Origin: Ignavibacteriota bacterium
GTDB taxonomy: Bacteria; Bacteroidota; Ignavibacteria; Ignavibacteriales; Ignavibacteriaceae
NCBI GenBank assembly: GCA_013285425.1
Contig: CP053447.1
Span: forward strand, 3,664,001 to 3,728,000
DNA length: 64,000 nucleotides
Reading direction: 5' to 3'
The first letter of the stretch is position 1. Every line of letters begins with the position of its first letter. Below are positions 55,267 to 64,000 of this stretch, in pieces. The notes below the pieces were generated by a model. The model was not told where the DNA came from. It was given only the letters and a program-made list of their open reading frames with translations, and did not search any database. The translations under genes were made by a program, and so were the position numbers.

Positions 55267-56010
55267 ATGAAAACAAATATTTTTTTTTACAACACTGCTT
55301 CAGGTTATTATGACAAGATGATTGACTTTGAATCTGCATTGAATAAAAGAAAAAATCTATTATCAGATTTTGTAAAATCCGGAATTTCTTCAGTTGCTGA
55401 TATTGGATGCGGAACAGGTGTTGATTCGATTTCACTGGCTCAAACAGGGCTTTGTGTTACTGCATTTGATCCTTCAATTGAGATGATAAATTCCGCAAAA
55501 GAGAATTGTAAAAAGACAAATGCACAAATACAGTTCTTTAATTATTCTGCTGCAAACATTCCAAAAAGTTTTTTCAACAAATTCGATTTAATTGTTTCTC
55601 TTGGAAATACAATTGCTAATATTAATCCGGATCAATTGGAAAAATCATTTGACAGAATTTTTAGGATGCTTAAGACTGATGGAAGAATTCTGATTCAGGT
55701 TCTCAATTACGAAAAGATTTTAAAAGAAAAAGAACGTATTGTAAACATCACCCAAAAGGATAACGAATACTTTATCCGGTTTTATGATTATGGAAATAAT
55801 GATTTAACTTTTAACATCTTAAAATTTAATGCGGATAAAACTTTTGACAAAGAATTAATATCAACAAAAATATTTCCATATAAATCAAAAGAATTAAAAC
55901 AGTTGCTTAAAAAAACCGGTTTTAATAAAACACAATTGTTTGGCGGATTGGATAAAAGCTTATTTAACCCCAAAGTTTCAAATGATTTGGTTATATATGC
56001 AGAAAAATAA
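55267..56010 (+). CDS. SAM-dependent methyltransferase, class I
   Basis: 247 residues from the ATG at 55,267; an ATG 24 bases earlier is also possible. VADIGCGTGVDS is motif I, TAFDPSIEMI motif II, and FDLIVSLGNTIANI motif IV. Length and order match Methyltransf_11/25 enzymes acting on small molecules. No context hint of the substrate. A strong terminator follows. Confidence 0.85.
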   Translation: MKTNIFFYNTASGYYDKMIDFESALNKRKNLLSDFVKSGISSVADIGCGTGVDSISLAQTGLCVTAFDPSIEMINSAKENCKKTNAQIQFFNYSAANIPKSFFNKFDLIVSLGNTIANINPDQLEKSFDRIFRMLKTDGRILIQVLNYEKILKEKERIVNITQKDNEYFIRFYDYGNNDLTFNILKFNADKTFDKELISTKIFPYKSKELKQLLKKTGFNKTQLFGGLDKSLFNPKVSNDLVIYAEK

Positions 56011-56035
56011 AAAGGTACGGTTTGTCCGTACCTTA
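56011..56035. terminator. Bidirectional terminator
   Basis: Perfect AAGGTACGG/CCGTACCTT stem of 9 bp with a 5-base loop, between convergent genes ending at 56,010 and 56,078. Confidence 0.88.
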
Positions 56036-56077
56036 AATTACATATACTTATATTTCGATAAACTCAGTGCAGCAATT

Positions 56078-58603
56078 CTATTTTGCTAAAAGCATCTTAC
56101 GAGTCTGAACAAATTCTCCGGCTTTTAATTGATAAAAATATACTCCTGATGATAAGTATGGTGCATTAAATTCTACTGTATAATTTCCCGACTCTTTTTC
56201 ATCATTAACCAATGTTGCAATTTCATTTCCGAGAATATCATACACTCTTAGTATTACTTTTTTTGTCTCTCGTCTTTCGTCGATAGGTATTGTATAGCGT
56301 ATTGTCGTACTTGGATTAAACGGATTAGGAAAATTTTGATATAGAGCAAATCTTTCAGGCAGTATTTCGGATGAGTTCTCGTCAACATTAACTGGTTGAG
56401 TAAAATTATTTCCAATCAAGTAAATTGTTGATAAAGTTCCAATTTCTGCACAGTTGATGTTTAAGATTGCGGTAGAATCCCCGGTTGTTGGAGTGTATTG
56501 TATTGTTAAATCATAAGAATGATTTGGTTGAATTGTTTGAGTCCCTCCGCCGCTTATTATTGAAAATGCGTTTGAAGTATTATCAATAATACTTGCTCCA
56601 CTAAAAATCCATTCACTACTTCCGGTATTAAAACATTGAATTGAGTTTGAGCTATTGTCTTGATAATAATATTGATAAATACGATAATTACTGAAACTAC
56701 CATGATTAACTATATCACCCATTATATAAACAGCAAAGTCTTCTCCCTGAGTTGGTTCATCTCTAATCAATCCATTGTTCTCCAGATTTCCAAAAATATA
56801 TAGCTTGTAAGTGTGCGCGCCGCCGCCATAGGGTATTGATTGTAAAGTATCAGTTACAAATAAATTGCCGCAAAATTTATTTCCATCATCTATCTTAACA
56901 ATACCTCTAATTTCAGCATTATTAAAAACAGTAACATTTTTTAATTGAGCATTTTTAATTATTGCTGATTTAATGTAACCGTTATATAAACTGCCGGTTA
57001 AGTTGATTTCGTAATTATCCATTTGAATTGTTGATTGATTAAGATTACAATCACCTTCAATCAATAAATTACTCAATGCTATTAGTTTACTTGTGGAATC
57101 AAGATCAGAAATTGCCGTAATAAATTTACTTCCAATAGACTGAAAAATAGTTTGATCCTGCGCCCCGACAAATTTTATAAAGCTGTTTTCAAAAATTGAA
57201 TGATTATAAATATTGCCGAAGATTTCGAGTGATAGTTTATCACCAGGATTGTTGTCTCTTATAACTCCGTTGTTTGTAATATCACCTTTAATTTGTAAGA
57301 TAAATACTTTACTTCCGCCCCCATATTCAGCTGATTGTAATGTATCTTCTACTATGACTGTATTTTGAAAGCAGTTCCCATCGTTTATAGTAACTTTACC
57401 TCTTATTTTTAATGTATTTATTGAATTGATATTCTGCAGGGTTCCATTTTGCAGCGTGCAATTTGAGATTATGCCATTTTTTAAATTTGTGCTTAATTTA
57501 AGAGTGTGGCTGTCCATATCAAGCAATGCACCATTTAGATTAATATCCTTTGTAACTGTAATATCTGATTGTGCAATTATGCTGCTTGCAGAATTAATAT
57601 CATTTATAAAACAATCAAAATATTTTCCATTCGATTGGTAAACATACTGCGGCTCAGAGCCGATAAAAGTAGTATAATTACAGCCCCAGATACCATTGTT
57701 ATTTATGTTACCAGTGATTAACATGTTTAAATCATCATTGTTTAATGGGTCATCTGCATCATAATCATCTTTAATAACACCATTGTTAGTTATGTTTCCA
57801 TTAATTCTTAGCTTATAAATTCCATATCCACCGCCGTAAACATTTCCACGCAAAGTATCAGTAACTGTTATGTTTCCTTCAAATATAAGTGTATCTTTTA
57901 TATCATAACCATCAACCCAGCCAGTTGTAAATGTTCCAACGATTTCGAAATTACCTTGCAGTTTACCTTTATTTATTAAACAATTTGGATGGAGTTCAAT
58001 TGAGTGATTTCCCATGTTTAAAGTATGACCATTTAAATAAAAATGGCCTCTGTTCAAATTCCCCCCGGCATTCCAATCACAGGTGAAATAAAGATTTGTA
58101 AGTGCAGTAAGTGATGCATTATTATTGATTATCTTGCTGCCAAATGATTTTCCATGGGCTAAACTTAGATTGTGATTTTCGGATACTTGAAATTCCGTTT
58201 CGTAAGGCATCCATATATTGTTGTTTTCAATATCACCAGCTAAAAATATCTTTAAAAAATCTTGAGAGCCATTTGTTACAACGCCATTATTAATTACATC
58301 TCCGGCAACATAAACTGCAAAAATACCAGTACCGCCTCCATAGTCACCATTACTAAGTATGCCGTTAGATGTTATTGTTAAATCGTTGCAATAAACAGGA
58401 TGAATATCATATCCTGTTACATAATGCTGTTGAACAGGTCCCTGTATTACAACATTATCACTCGCACCCGGAACAACTCCTTCTATCCAGGTAGTAGGCA
58501 AATGCCACTTACCGCCGCCTAAAGTTGAATGGATTGTAACTTGTGAAATAATGACTTCAGTAATAATCAGACTAAAAAACAGAGCTAAATAAATGTTTTT
58601 CAT
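56078..58603 (-). CDS. Secreted repeat protein with T9SS sorting tail
   Basis: 841 residues. Signal peptide about 1-20 (TEVIISQ). WHLPTTWIEGVVPGASDNVVIQG opens as in G8/polymer-forming surface proteins. Several repeats of the pattern YGGG....L.I.G.I.NNGVI.D follow, predicted to stack as a beta helix, at about 45-75, 250-280, 430-460 and 600-640. A beta sandwich precedes the type IX sorting domain (NFPNPFNPSTTIRYT, then VYFYQLKAGEFVQTRKM). Likely surface-attached adhesin or sheath component. Confidence 0.82.
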   Translation of the reverse strand: MKNIYLALFFSLIITEVIISQVTIHSTLGGGKWHLPTTWIEGVVPGASDNVVIQGPVQQHYVTGYDIHPVYCNDLTITSNGILSNGDYGGGTGIFAVYVAGDVINNGVVTNGSQDFLKIFLAGDIENNNIWMPYETEFQVSENHNLSLAHGKSFGSKIINNNASLTALTNLYFTCDWNAGGNLNRGHFYLNGHTLNMGNHSIELHPNCLINKGKLQGNFEIVGTFTTGWVDGYDIKDTLIFEGNITVTDTLRGNVYGGGYGIYKLRINGNITNNGVIKDDYDADDPLNNDDLNMLITGNINNNGIWGCNYTTFIGSEPQYVYQSNGKYFDCFINDINSASSIIAQSDITVTKDINLNGALLDMDSHTLKLSTNLKNGIISNCTLQNGTLQNINSINTLKIRGKVTINDGNCFQNTVIVEDTLQSAEYGGGSKVFILQIKGDITNNGVIRDNNPGDKLSLEIFGNIYNHSIFENSFIKFVGAQDQTIFQSIGSKFITAISDLDSTSKLIALSNLLIEGDCNLNQSTIQMDNYEINLTGSLYNGYIKSAIIKNAQLKNVTVFNNAEIRGIVKIDDGNKFCGNLFVTDTLQSIPYGGGAHTYKLYIFGNLENNGLIRDEPTQGEDFAVYIMGDIVNHGSFSNYRIYQYYYQDNSSNSIQCFNTGSSEWIFSGASIIDNTSNAFSIISGGGTQTIQPNHSYDLTIQYTPTTGDSTAILNINCAEIGTLSTIYLIGNNFTQPVNVDENSSEILPERFALYQNFPNPFNPSTTIRYTIPIDERRETKKVILRVYDILGNEIATLVNDEKESGNYTVEFNAPYLSSGVYFYQLKAGEFVQTRKMLLAK

Positions 58604-58644
58604 ATTAACCTCTTTTAAGGATTTTTATCTGTTTAATAAATGTT

Positions 58645-58872
58645 TTATTCAATCTTGCGATGCTGAAGTTTCTGATAAATTTCTCTAATATTTCTTTGAA
58701 CTTCATCCTTTGAAATAAATAATTCTTCAGCAATAGTATGATATGATTTACCAATAGATATTTTTTCAAGAATAACTTTTTCGATTAATGTAAGTCCATT
58801 CTCCTGCTCGATCTTACCATATTTCCTTCTCCTGAAATACTTGACTATCAGTTTGTAGCCGAACAAGAACAT
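58645..58872 (-). CDS. Small LuxR-type helix-turn-helix protein
   Basis: 75 residues. An N-terminal hydrophobic or basic stretch, then a LuxR/NarL-like helix-turn-helix (SYHTIAEELFISKDEVQRNIR and a following recognition helix). There is no receiver. It resembles the output half of the broken response regulator next upstream and could be an orphan duplicate or remnant. Leftward, 169 bases after the response regulator stop. Confidence 0.6.
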   Translation of the reverse strand: MFLFGYKLIVKYFRRRKYGKIEQENGLTLIEKVILEKISIGKSYHTIAEELFISKDEVQRNIREIYQKLQHRKIE

Positions 58873-59041
58873 GGAAAGATTCCTTTAATAATTACAGTTA
58901 AAAAGTAATTTAATTGTTTTGCTAAGGCACTACATGAATCTGTAGTTTTATCTTATAAGAGAGCTGTATTATAGATAGATTTCTGAGTGATGATAGACAT
59001 TTGAAGAATATCGAATTTTGAAGTTTGGACTTTATAATTTA

Positions 59042-59726
59042 CTATTTGGGCGGAGCGATCAATCGCTTCTTTATTCCCTGGGCTACTGCTTCTGCTCTGC
59101 TGTGCACATGCAGTTTTTCATAAATATGTCTTATATGATAATAAACCCCATCAATTGATAGACAAACTTCCTCTGCTATTACATTATAAGGTTTTCCGTA
59201 TGCCATTAAATTTAATATTTGCTGCTCACGATCATTTAAAATAGATTCACGTGTCCTCTCATCATCCACCTTAATGTTCTGAAATATACTTATAACTTTT
59301 CTTGCAACACTTGGTGTCATTGGTGAACCACCGTTATAGGCATCAATAAGTGCATCCATCAAATCAGATGGTGATGTACGCTTCGTCAGGTAACCAACAG
59401 CACCTGCACAAATTGCCTGAAATATTTCCTCACTATCTTCATAAACTGTACACATTACTATAAGAATATTTGGATATTTTTCTTTTTAAATATTTTACTC
59501 CTTCAATTCCCGAAATCCCCGGTAAACCAATATCCATTAAAACCAAATCTGTTTTCATCCAGATATCAGATGCAAAAGCATTTTCACAATCTGAAAATGA
59601 ACCGACGAGACTAAAATTTTTATTTGCCTGGATTACTGCTTCCCAGCCTGAGCGGGTAAATTTGTTATCTTCAATAATTACAATTCGGATAATTGATTTT
59701 ATGTCTTTTGAATTTTCGTTTTTCAT
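59042..59726 (-). pseudogene. NarL-type response regulator with one-base frameshift
   Basis: The first part (from 59,726) is a receiver with the acidic IIEDN pocket and LVLMDIGLP phosphorylation site, ending early after NVYSL. The second part resumes in another frame as PNILIVMCTVYEDSEEIF and runs through a complete LuxR-type output domain (LNDREQQILNLM, then a helix-turn-helix) to 59,042. Removing one T from the T5 run at 59,477-59,481 restores a single 227-residue protein. The cause may be a real mutation, a read error, or slippage. It follows the sensor kinase gene by 10 bases. Confidence 0.8.
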
Positions 59727-59736
59727 AAATATCTAA

Positions 59737-62700
59737 TCACTTTTGCTTGCCCAAAGGTAGTTTAATATTCCAATTCGTTCCGTTCCCAATTGCAGTGTAT
59801 AGTTCTGCCGAGCCATTTAATGATTTTGTTCTCGATCTAATATTTTTAACTCCATTATTTTGTGAAGGATTTGAGGAATCAAAACCGGAGCCATTATCAG
59901 AAATGTTCAGATATAAAAAATTGCAATCGTTAAATAGTTTTATTTCAAGTTTTGTACAATTGGAATGTTTTACTGAGTTTGTAACAATCTCTTTAAATAT
60001 CAGCCATAGATCATGCCGTTGATCCATTCTAAGCGATTTATCTGAAAAGTTATCCGGTATTTCAATTTTATAATCAATGTTTTTACTTTCACAAAGATCA
60101 CTTGCAAATCTTCTAAACTTTGGCAGAACAACACTCCAATCATCGTTATCCGGATTTATCGACCATATTATATCACTCATAGAATCCTGAATTTGCGCTG
60201 CGCTTTCACTGATCATATTAATTAATTTTTTTGCAGCAGACTTTTGTTCTTCCTGCATTTCGGTTTTTATTGCATCAGCAAAGTACACAATGCCTGTTAT
60301 GCTTGCACTTACTTCATCGTGCAGATCACGAGCTATCCTGATTCTTGTTCTTTCAATTTCCAAAAGTTTATTCAGTCTGTATCTATGCATTGCATATAGC
60401 AGCAGCATTAAAACGATAACGGTAAAAGACCTAAACCACCAGGTTTTCCAGAAAGGCGGGGCAATAATTATGTTTAATACAACTTCTTCAGGATTAAATA
60501 TACCAGAACTGTTAGAACCTTTTAATCTGAATTTATAATTTCCATTTGTTAAATCAGTATAGCTTGCAAAATTTCTTCCGTTTGATTTGATCCAGTCTTT
60601 ATCAACTCCATCTAGTTTATATTCAAATTGATTTTTTTGTGGTGATGTGAAATCAAATGAAGCAAATTCAATTGTGAAAAAGTTTTGGTCGTAATTGAGA
60701 TAAATTTCCTTTGAGTTTGAAAGAGAGTTATCTGTAAAAAAAGTTTTATCAAAAACTTTAAAATCTGTTATAGCAACATTCGGAATAAACCTGTTTTCAT
60801 TAATCATTCTGGGATTAAATATTACAACTCCGGAATTTCCGCCAAAAAACAATCTTCCATCCTTGCTTTTAAACGAAGCCCCTGCAGAAAAATCATTTAT
60901 AAATAATCCGTCAGATCTGTTAAAATTCCTAAATTTCTCAGATGAGATATCAAATTTTGATAATCCTTTGTTAGAACTTATCCACAAATTATTTTCTTCA
61001 TCTGGAATTATATTGTAAACAACATTTCCTGCTAAACCATCATCTGAAGTATAACGGACAAAAACATTTTTGTACCTGTCATATTTATTTATTCCTCCGC
61101 CCCACATTCCGATCCATAAATTATGATTTTGATCTTCTGTAATACACCAGATAGAATTGCTTCCTATACTGTTCTTATCATTTGGATTGTTTACAAATCT
61201 TGTAAAGGAATTGTTTTTTTGTGAGAATAAATTTAATCCGGATGCTATTGAACCAAACCAAAGATTTCCAAAACTATCTTCGTAAATACTAAAAATAGAA
61301 TTGCTGCTTATGCTGTTAGAATCCTTTGAATTATGATGATAAATAATTTCCTTATGTGTATTCGGATTGTAACGATGAACACCATCAGAAGGCGTTGCAA
61401 TCCAGAGCTCACCAAACTTATCTTCTCTAATTACAGATATACCGCCAAGTTTAATTTTTACATCAATAATTGGGATAAAATTATTTTTATTTCTATCAAA
61501 CTTTAATAAAACTCCTGCGGGTGAATCGGCTCCAGGATCAGCACCAACCCAGATATTACCATTTGAGTCTTCATAAATTGCTGTAATTGCATTACTTCCA
61601 TATTCCGGATTTTGCAAATAAGTAATGAACTTATCAGAATTACTTTCCTTATAATTTATTCCGCCGCCATCTGATCCAATCCACAAATTACCTAAATGAT
61701 CTTCGCAAATCGCAAGAACGGGATTTGGACTAATGTTAGTTTTACTGCCCGGTGAAAATTGTAAGTGATAAAAATTATGGTTTAACAAATCAAATCTATT
61801 TAAGCCGCCGCCGCCCGTCCCGAACCAAACTCCACCACTTTTATCTTCGAACATACTCATCACTGCGCCAATACTGAATGAGCCTTGAACAGAAGGATCA
61901 TGCGAAAAGTTGGTAAATGTTTTTATTTCCGGATCAAACAAATCCAAACCTTTATCAAAAGAACCAATCCATATTTTGTTTCTGCTATCAACAAGTATGC
62001 TCATAATCCTATTGCTCGAAATAGAATGATTATCATCCTTTAACGATGGAGAAAAAACTTCAAATGTTCTTTTTGATTTTGAATAAACACTAACTCCACC
62101 ATTTGCACTTGCTATCCAGATATTTCCACTTGCATCTTCATCTAAACTAAAGACCATATCTCCGCCAAGTGTGCCCGGATTCAATTGCGAATGTTTAAAC
62201 CATTTAATTTCTTCAGTAACAGGATTAAAATTTATTAATCCTTCCCAGGTACCAATCCAAAAAGTATTTTGGGAATCGATAAGTAAACATTGCAAGTGTA
62301 TTGATTTGAACTGATCAGATGTTTTTGAAGTGAAATTTAATTTATCAAAAGATTTTAATTTTTCGTTGTAAAAGAAAAAATCTCCTTTTGTTGATGCTAT
62401 CCAGATTTTGCCGTTACTTTCCTCAACTATTGAAATAATCTTTATTGGTTTTCCATTTACATCAGCAATAGAAAATCTTTTAAAACTATTCTTTAAATGA
62501 TCATACAAGCACAATCTGCCTCTTAGGGTGATAACCCAAATATTTCCATTCTTATCTTTAAATACTTTCCTGATTCCAAGATCAGGTAACGAGGTTGAAT
62601 CATTTTCAATCGGTCTGTAAACAGAAAATTTATTTCCATCTTATTTATTCAGGCCATCTTCAGTGGCAAACCACATAAAGCCAATGTTATCCTGTGAGAT

Positions 62701-62826
62701 GGAGAATACTGAAGATTGAGATAATCCATCTTCAACAGTTAAGTGAGTAAAATGATTTTGCTGAGAAAAGTTATTTACATTAATGAATAAAGTTCCAAGA
62801 ACTAATATTAAAAATGAATTCTTCAT
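59737..62826 (-). pseudogene. Propeller-type sensor histidine kinase with in-frame stop
   Basis: About 1030 codons. Signal peptide (1-22) and the typical opening HLTVEDGLSQSSVFSISQD. Then two-component-regulator-propeller repeats (IWIGS, NLWIG and WFGSNG patterns), a Y_Y_Y domain, a membrane helix near 700 in the fragment from 62,514, HisKA_3 (RIARDLHDEVSASITGIV) and HATPase with NSVKHSNC and DNGSGFD. A TAA at 62,641-62,643 replaces a Tyr codon in GLNKYDGNKF-type sequence, with reading continuing in frame on both sides. Restart at TTG 62,514 would lack a signal peptide. It pairs with the response regulator downstream. Confidence 0.82.
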
Positions 62827-62876
62827 CAGTTTACTTCATCAACATTCTCATTGGAATTTCTTATAAAATTATTGAA

Positions 62877-64000
62877 TTATTTTATCATTAACATTTTTTT
62901 TGTTTGTACAAATTCACCAGCTCTTAATTGGTAGAAATATATTCCTGATGCTGGGTGCTTGATACTTGATTCTGGATTAAATGTAACTTCATAAGTACCG
63001 GCAGATTTTTCTTCATTAACAAGTGTTGCGATTTCATTTCCGAGTATATCAAAAACTTTTAAAGTCACGATTGACATTTCCCCTTTGACATTTGACGGAA
63101 TTGAGTATCGGATTTTTGTACTTGGATTAAATGGATTTGGATAGTTTTGGGATAAACAAAAATAACTTGTTGGTTCTACAGTATTTGTTTCAACTGATGT
63201 GGCTGATTCTTTGTACTTAATTATAAAGAAATCATAATTAGCTTCTCCCGCTACAAATATTTCGTCAAGATCATTTACAACAACTGCATTTCCTCTATCG
63301 ATACCTGAACAACCTGAATAGGTTGTTTGCCATTGTAGGTTTGAAGTTGAATCAAACTTGGCAATACAAATATCACGGTAAGTATTACTATTAGTAAAAC
63401 TTTCCCCGGTTAAAAAAATATTCCCAGAATTATCAAAAGTAAAATCATTCAAATAGTCTTCATCATTGCCTGCACCATTATAGACAAATGATTTTTCTAA
63501 ATCGCCAGATAAAGAATATTGTAGTACACAAAAATCTGTGCCACTTCCACCAGAATTAGGATTTCCATTATAGATATTTCCGCCAATATATAGATGATAT
63601 TTGTTATCCAGATAGATTAAGAAAGCTTCATCACTTAAGTTTTCTGAACCATCATATTTTCTAACCCAAAGAGTATCACCAATAGAATTATATTTTATAA
63701 TACAATAATCAGTGTTTGAACTTCCATCTAAATTACTGCTTCCACAAACATAAACATTACCAGTTTGATCTGTTGTTATTGCATAAGAATAATCTGTACT
63801 GTGCGCGGGACCATCATAATTATTTGCCCATTTAAGTTCACCATTTGTATTATACTTTATTGTGCAAAAATCATAACTGCCATTAATCATCTGTTTGCCT
63901 GTTACATAAACATTCTGATCATTATCAATAGTAAGTGCTGATGGATCATCATATGTATAACCAGGATTTCCATAAGACTTTGTCCATAAAGTATCACCGA
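62877..64000 (-). CDS. T9SS-sorted repeat protein (5' end outside window)
   Basis: Open frame running off the right edge, at least 374 residues. It has repeats of GN[VI][YF]V.G......D[YF]CI.KY, each about 50 residues, as in SBBP or beta-propeller surface proteins. It ends in a type IX sorting domain (NYPNPFNPSTKIRYS, then YFYQLRAGEFVQTKKMLM). An ATG at 63,890 is internal because the frame stays coding-like before it. It is the third such sorted protein in the window. Confidence 0.85.
   Translation of the reverse strand, partial: GDTLWTKSYGNPGYTYDDPSALTIDNDQNVYVTGKQMINGSYDFCTIKYNTNGELKWANNYDGPAHSTDYSYAITTDQTGNVYVCGSSNLDGSSNTDYCIIKYNSIGDTLWVRKYDGSENLSDEAFLIYLDNKYHLYIGGNIYNGNPNSGGSGTDFCVLQYSLSGDLEKSFVYNGAGNDEDYLNDFTFDNSGNIFLTGESFTNSNTYRDICIAKFDSTSNLQWQTTYSGCSGIDRGNAVVVNDLDEIFVAGEANYDFFIIKYKESATSVETNTVEPTSYFCLSQNYPNPFNPSTKIRYSIPSNVKGEMSIVTLKVFDILGNEIATLVNEEKSAGTYEVTFNPESSIKHPASGIYFYQLRAGEFVQTKKMLMIK

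Noticed and set aside
59439..59490. Programmed frameshift in the response regulator
   Set aside because: The T5/A5 run is short and no stimulatory structure is evident; a plain one-base mutation or read error is more likely, though slippage is kept as an alternative.
62514..62640. Separate short kinase gene starting at TTG 62,514
   Set aside because: The 42 codons between the TAA and this TTG continue the same propeller repeat in frame, so one interrupted gene is the simpler reading.

Overview
The window is AT-rich bacterial DNA. Three secreted proteins end in a type IX secretion sorting tail with an NPFNPST-type motif. Alongside are a ferredoxin-dependent 2-oxoacid oxidoreductase, a trimeric [FeFe] hydrogenase, multiheme cytochromes and two-component-regulator-propeller sensor kinases. 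This fits an anaerobic or facultative member of the Ignavibacteria/Chlorobi-Bacteroidota group; the placement is inference from gene content.

Positions 1 to about 35,926 look like one integrated mobile element that runs off the left edge. Its right end abuts the 3' end of an initiator tRNA-Met gene (35,926-35,998, minus strand). Next to it are a tyrosine recombinase and clustered TTCTGAAA repeats that could be arm-type sites. Further left come a primase-helicase, a putative replication initiator whose 3' end carries three 19-bp iterons, and small accessory genes. Then follow a leftward set of small membrane proteins with related C-terminal domains, two tandem macrodomain-like genes, and a rightward operon (20.7-24.2 kb). 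That operon holds a COOH-NH2 amidoligase, a LIM-like zinc protein, a class-II glutamine amidotransferase, three tiny genes and a Gam-like gene. A divergent AAA+ ATPase of the NtrC type and three unrecognised genes lie between this operon and the defence region.

The left 16.8 kb is a single leftward defence operon of at least seven genes with overlapping or nearly touching ends. In transcription order they are: a 1945-residue protein with a GHKL (Hsp90-like) ATPase, a DarT-like ADP-ribosyltransferase and an HD domain; a DarG-like macrodomain protein; type I HsdM and HsdS; a KwaA-like membrane protein; a KwaB-like protein; and a giant protein, cut by the window edge, that joins an N6-adenine methylase, an HsdS-like recognition domain and a RecD-like helicase. 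No hsdR is visible. The toxin-type domain carried inside a GHKL protein, coupled to its macrodomain and embedded in a restriction operon with Kiwa, is the best candidate for a poorly described system.

From 36 kb rightward the genes look chromosomal. There is a four-subunit 2-oxoacid:ferredoxin oxidoreductase whose gene order is split by a secreted beta-helix protein and a lipoprotein; NAD salvage genes pncB-pncA; a zinc-ribbon protein; a heme-bearing porin; a pentaheme cytochrome; a hydrogenase operon bracketed by its own response regulator and histidine kinase, with a TM1266-like regulator gene converging on it; a methyltransferase; and sorting-tail proteins. At 59.0-62.8 kb a propeller sensor kinase and its response regulator each carry one disabling lesion: an in-frame stop and a one-base frameshift.
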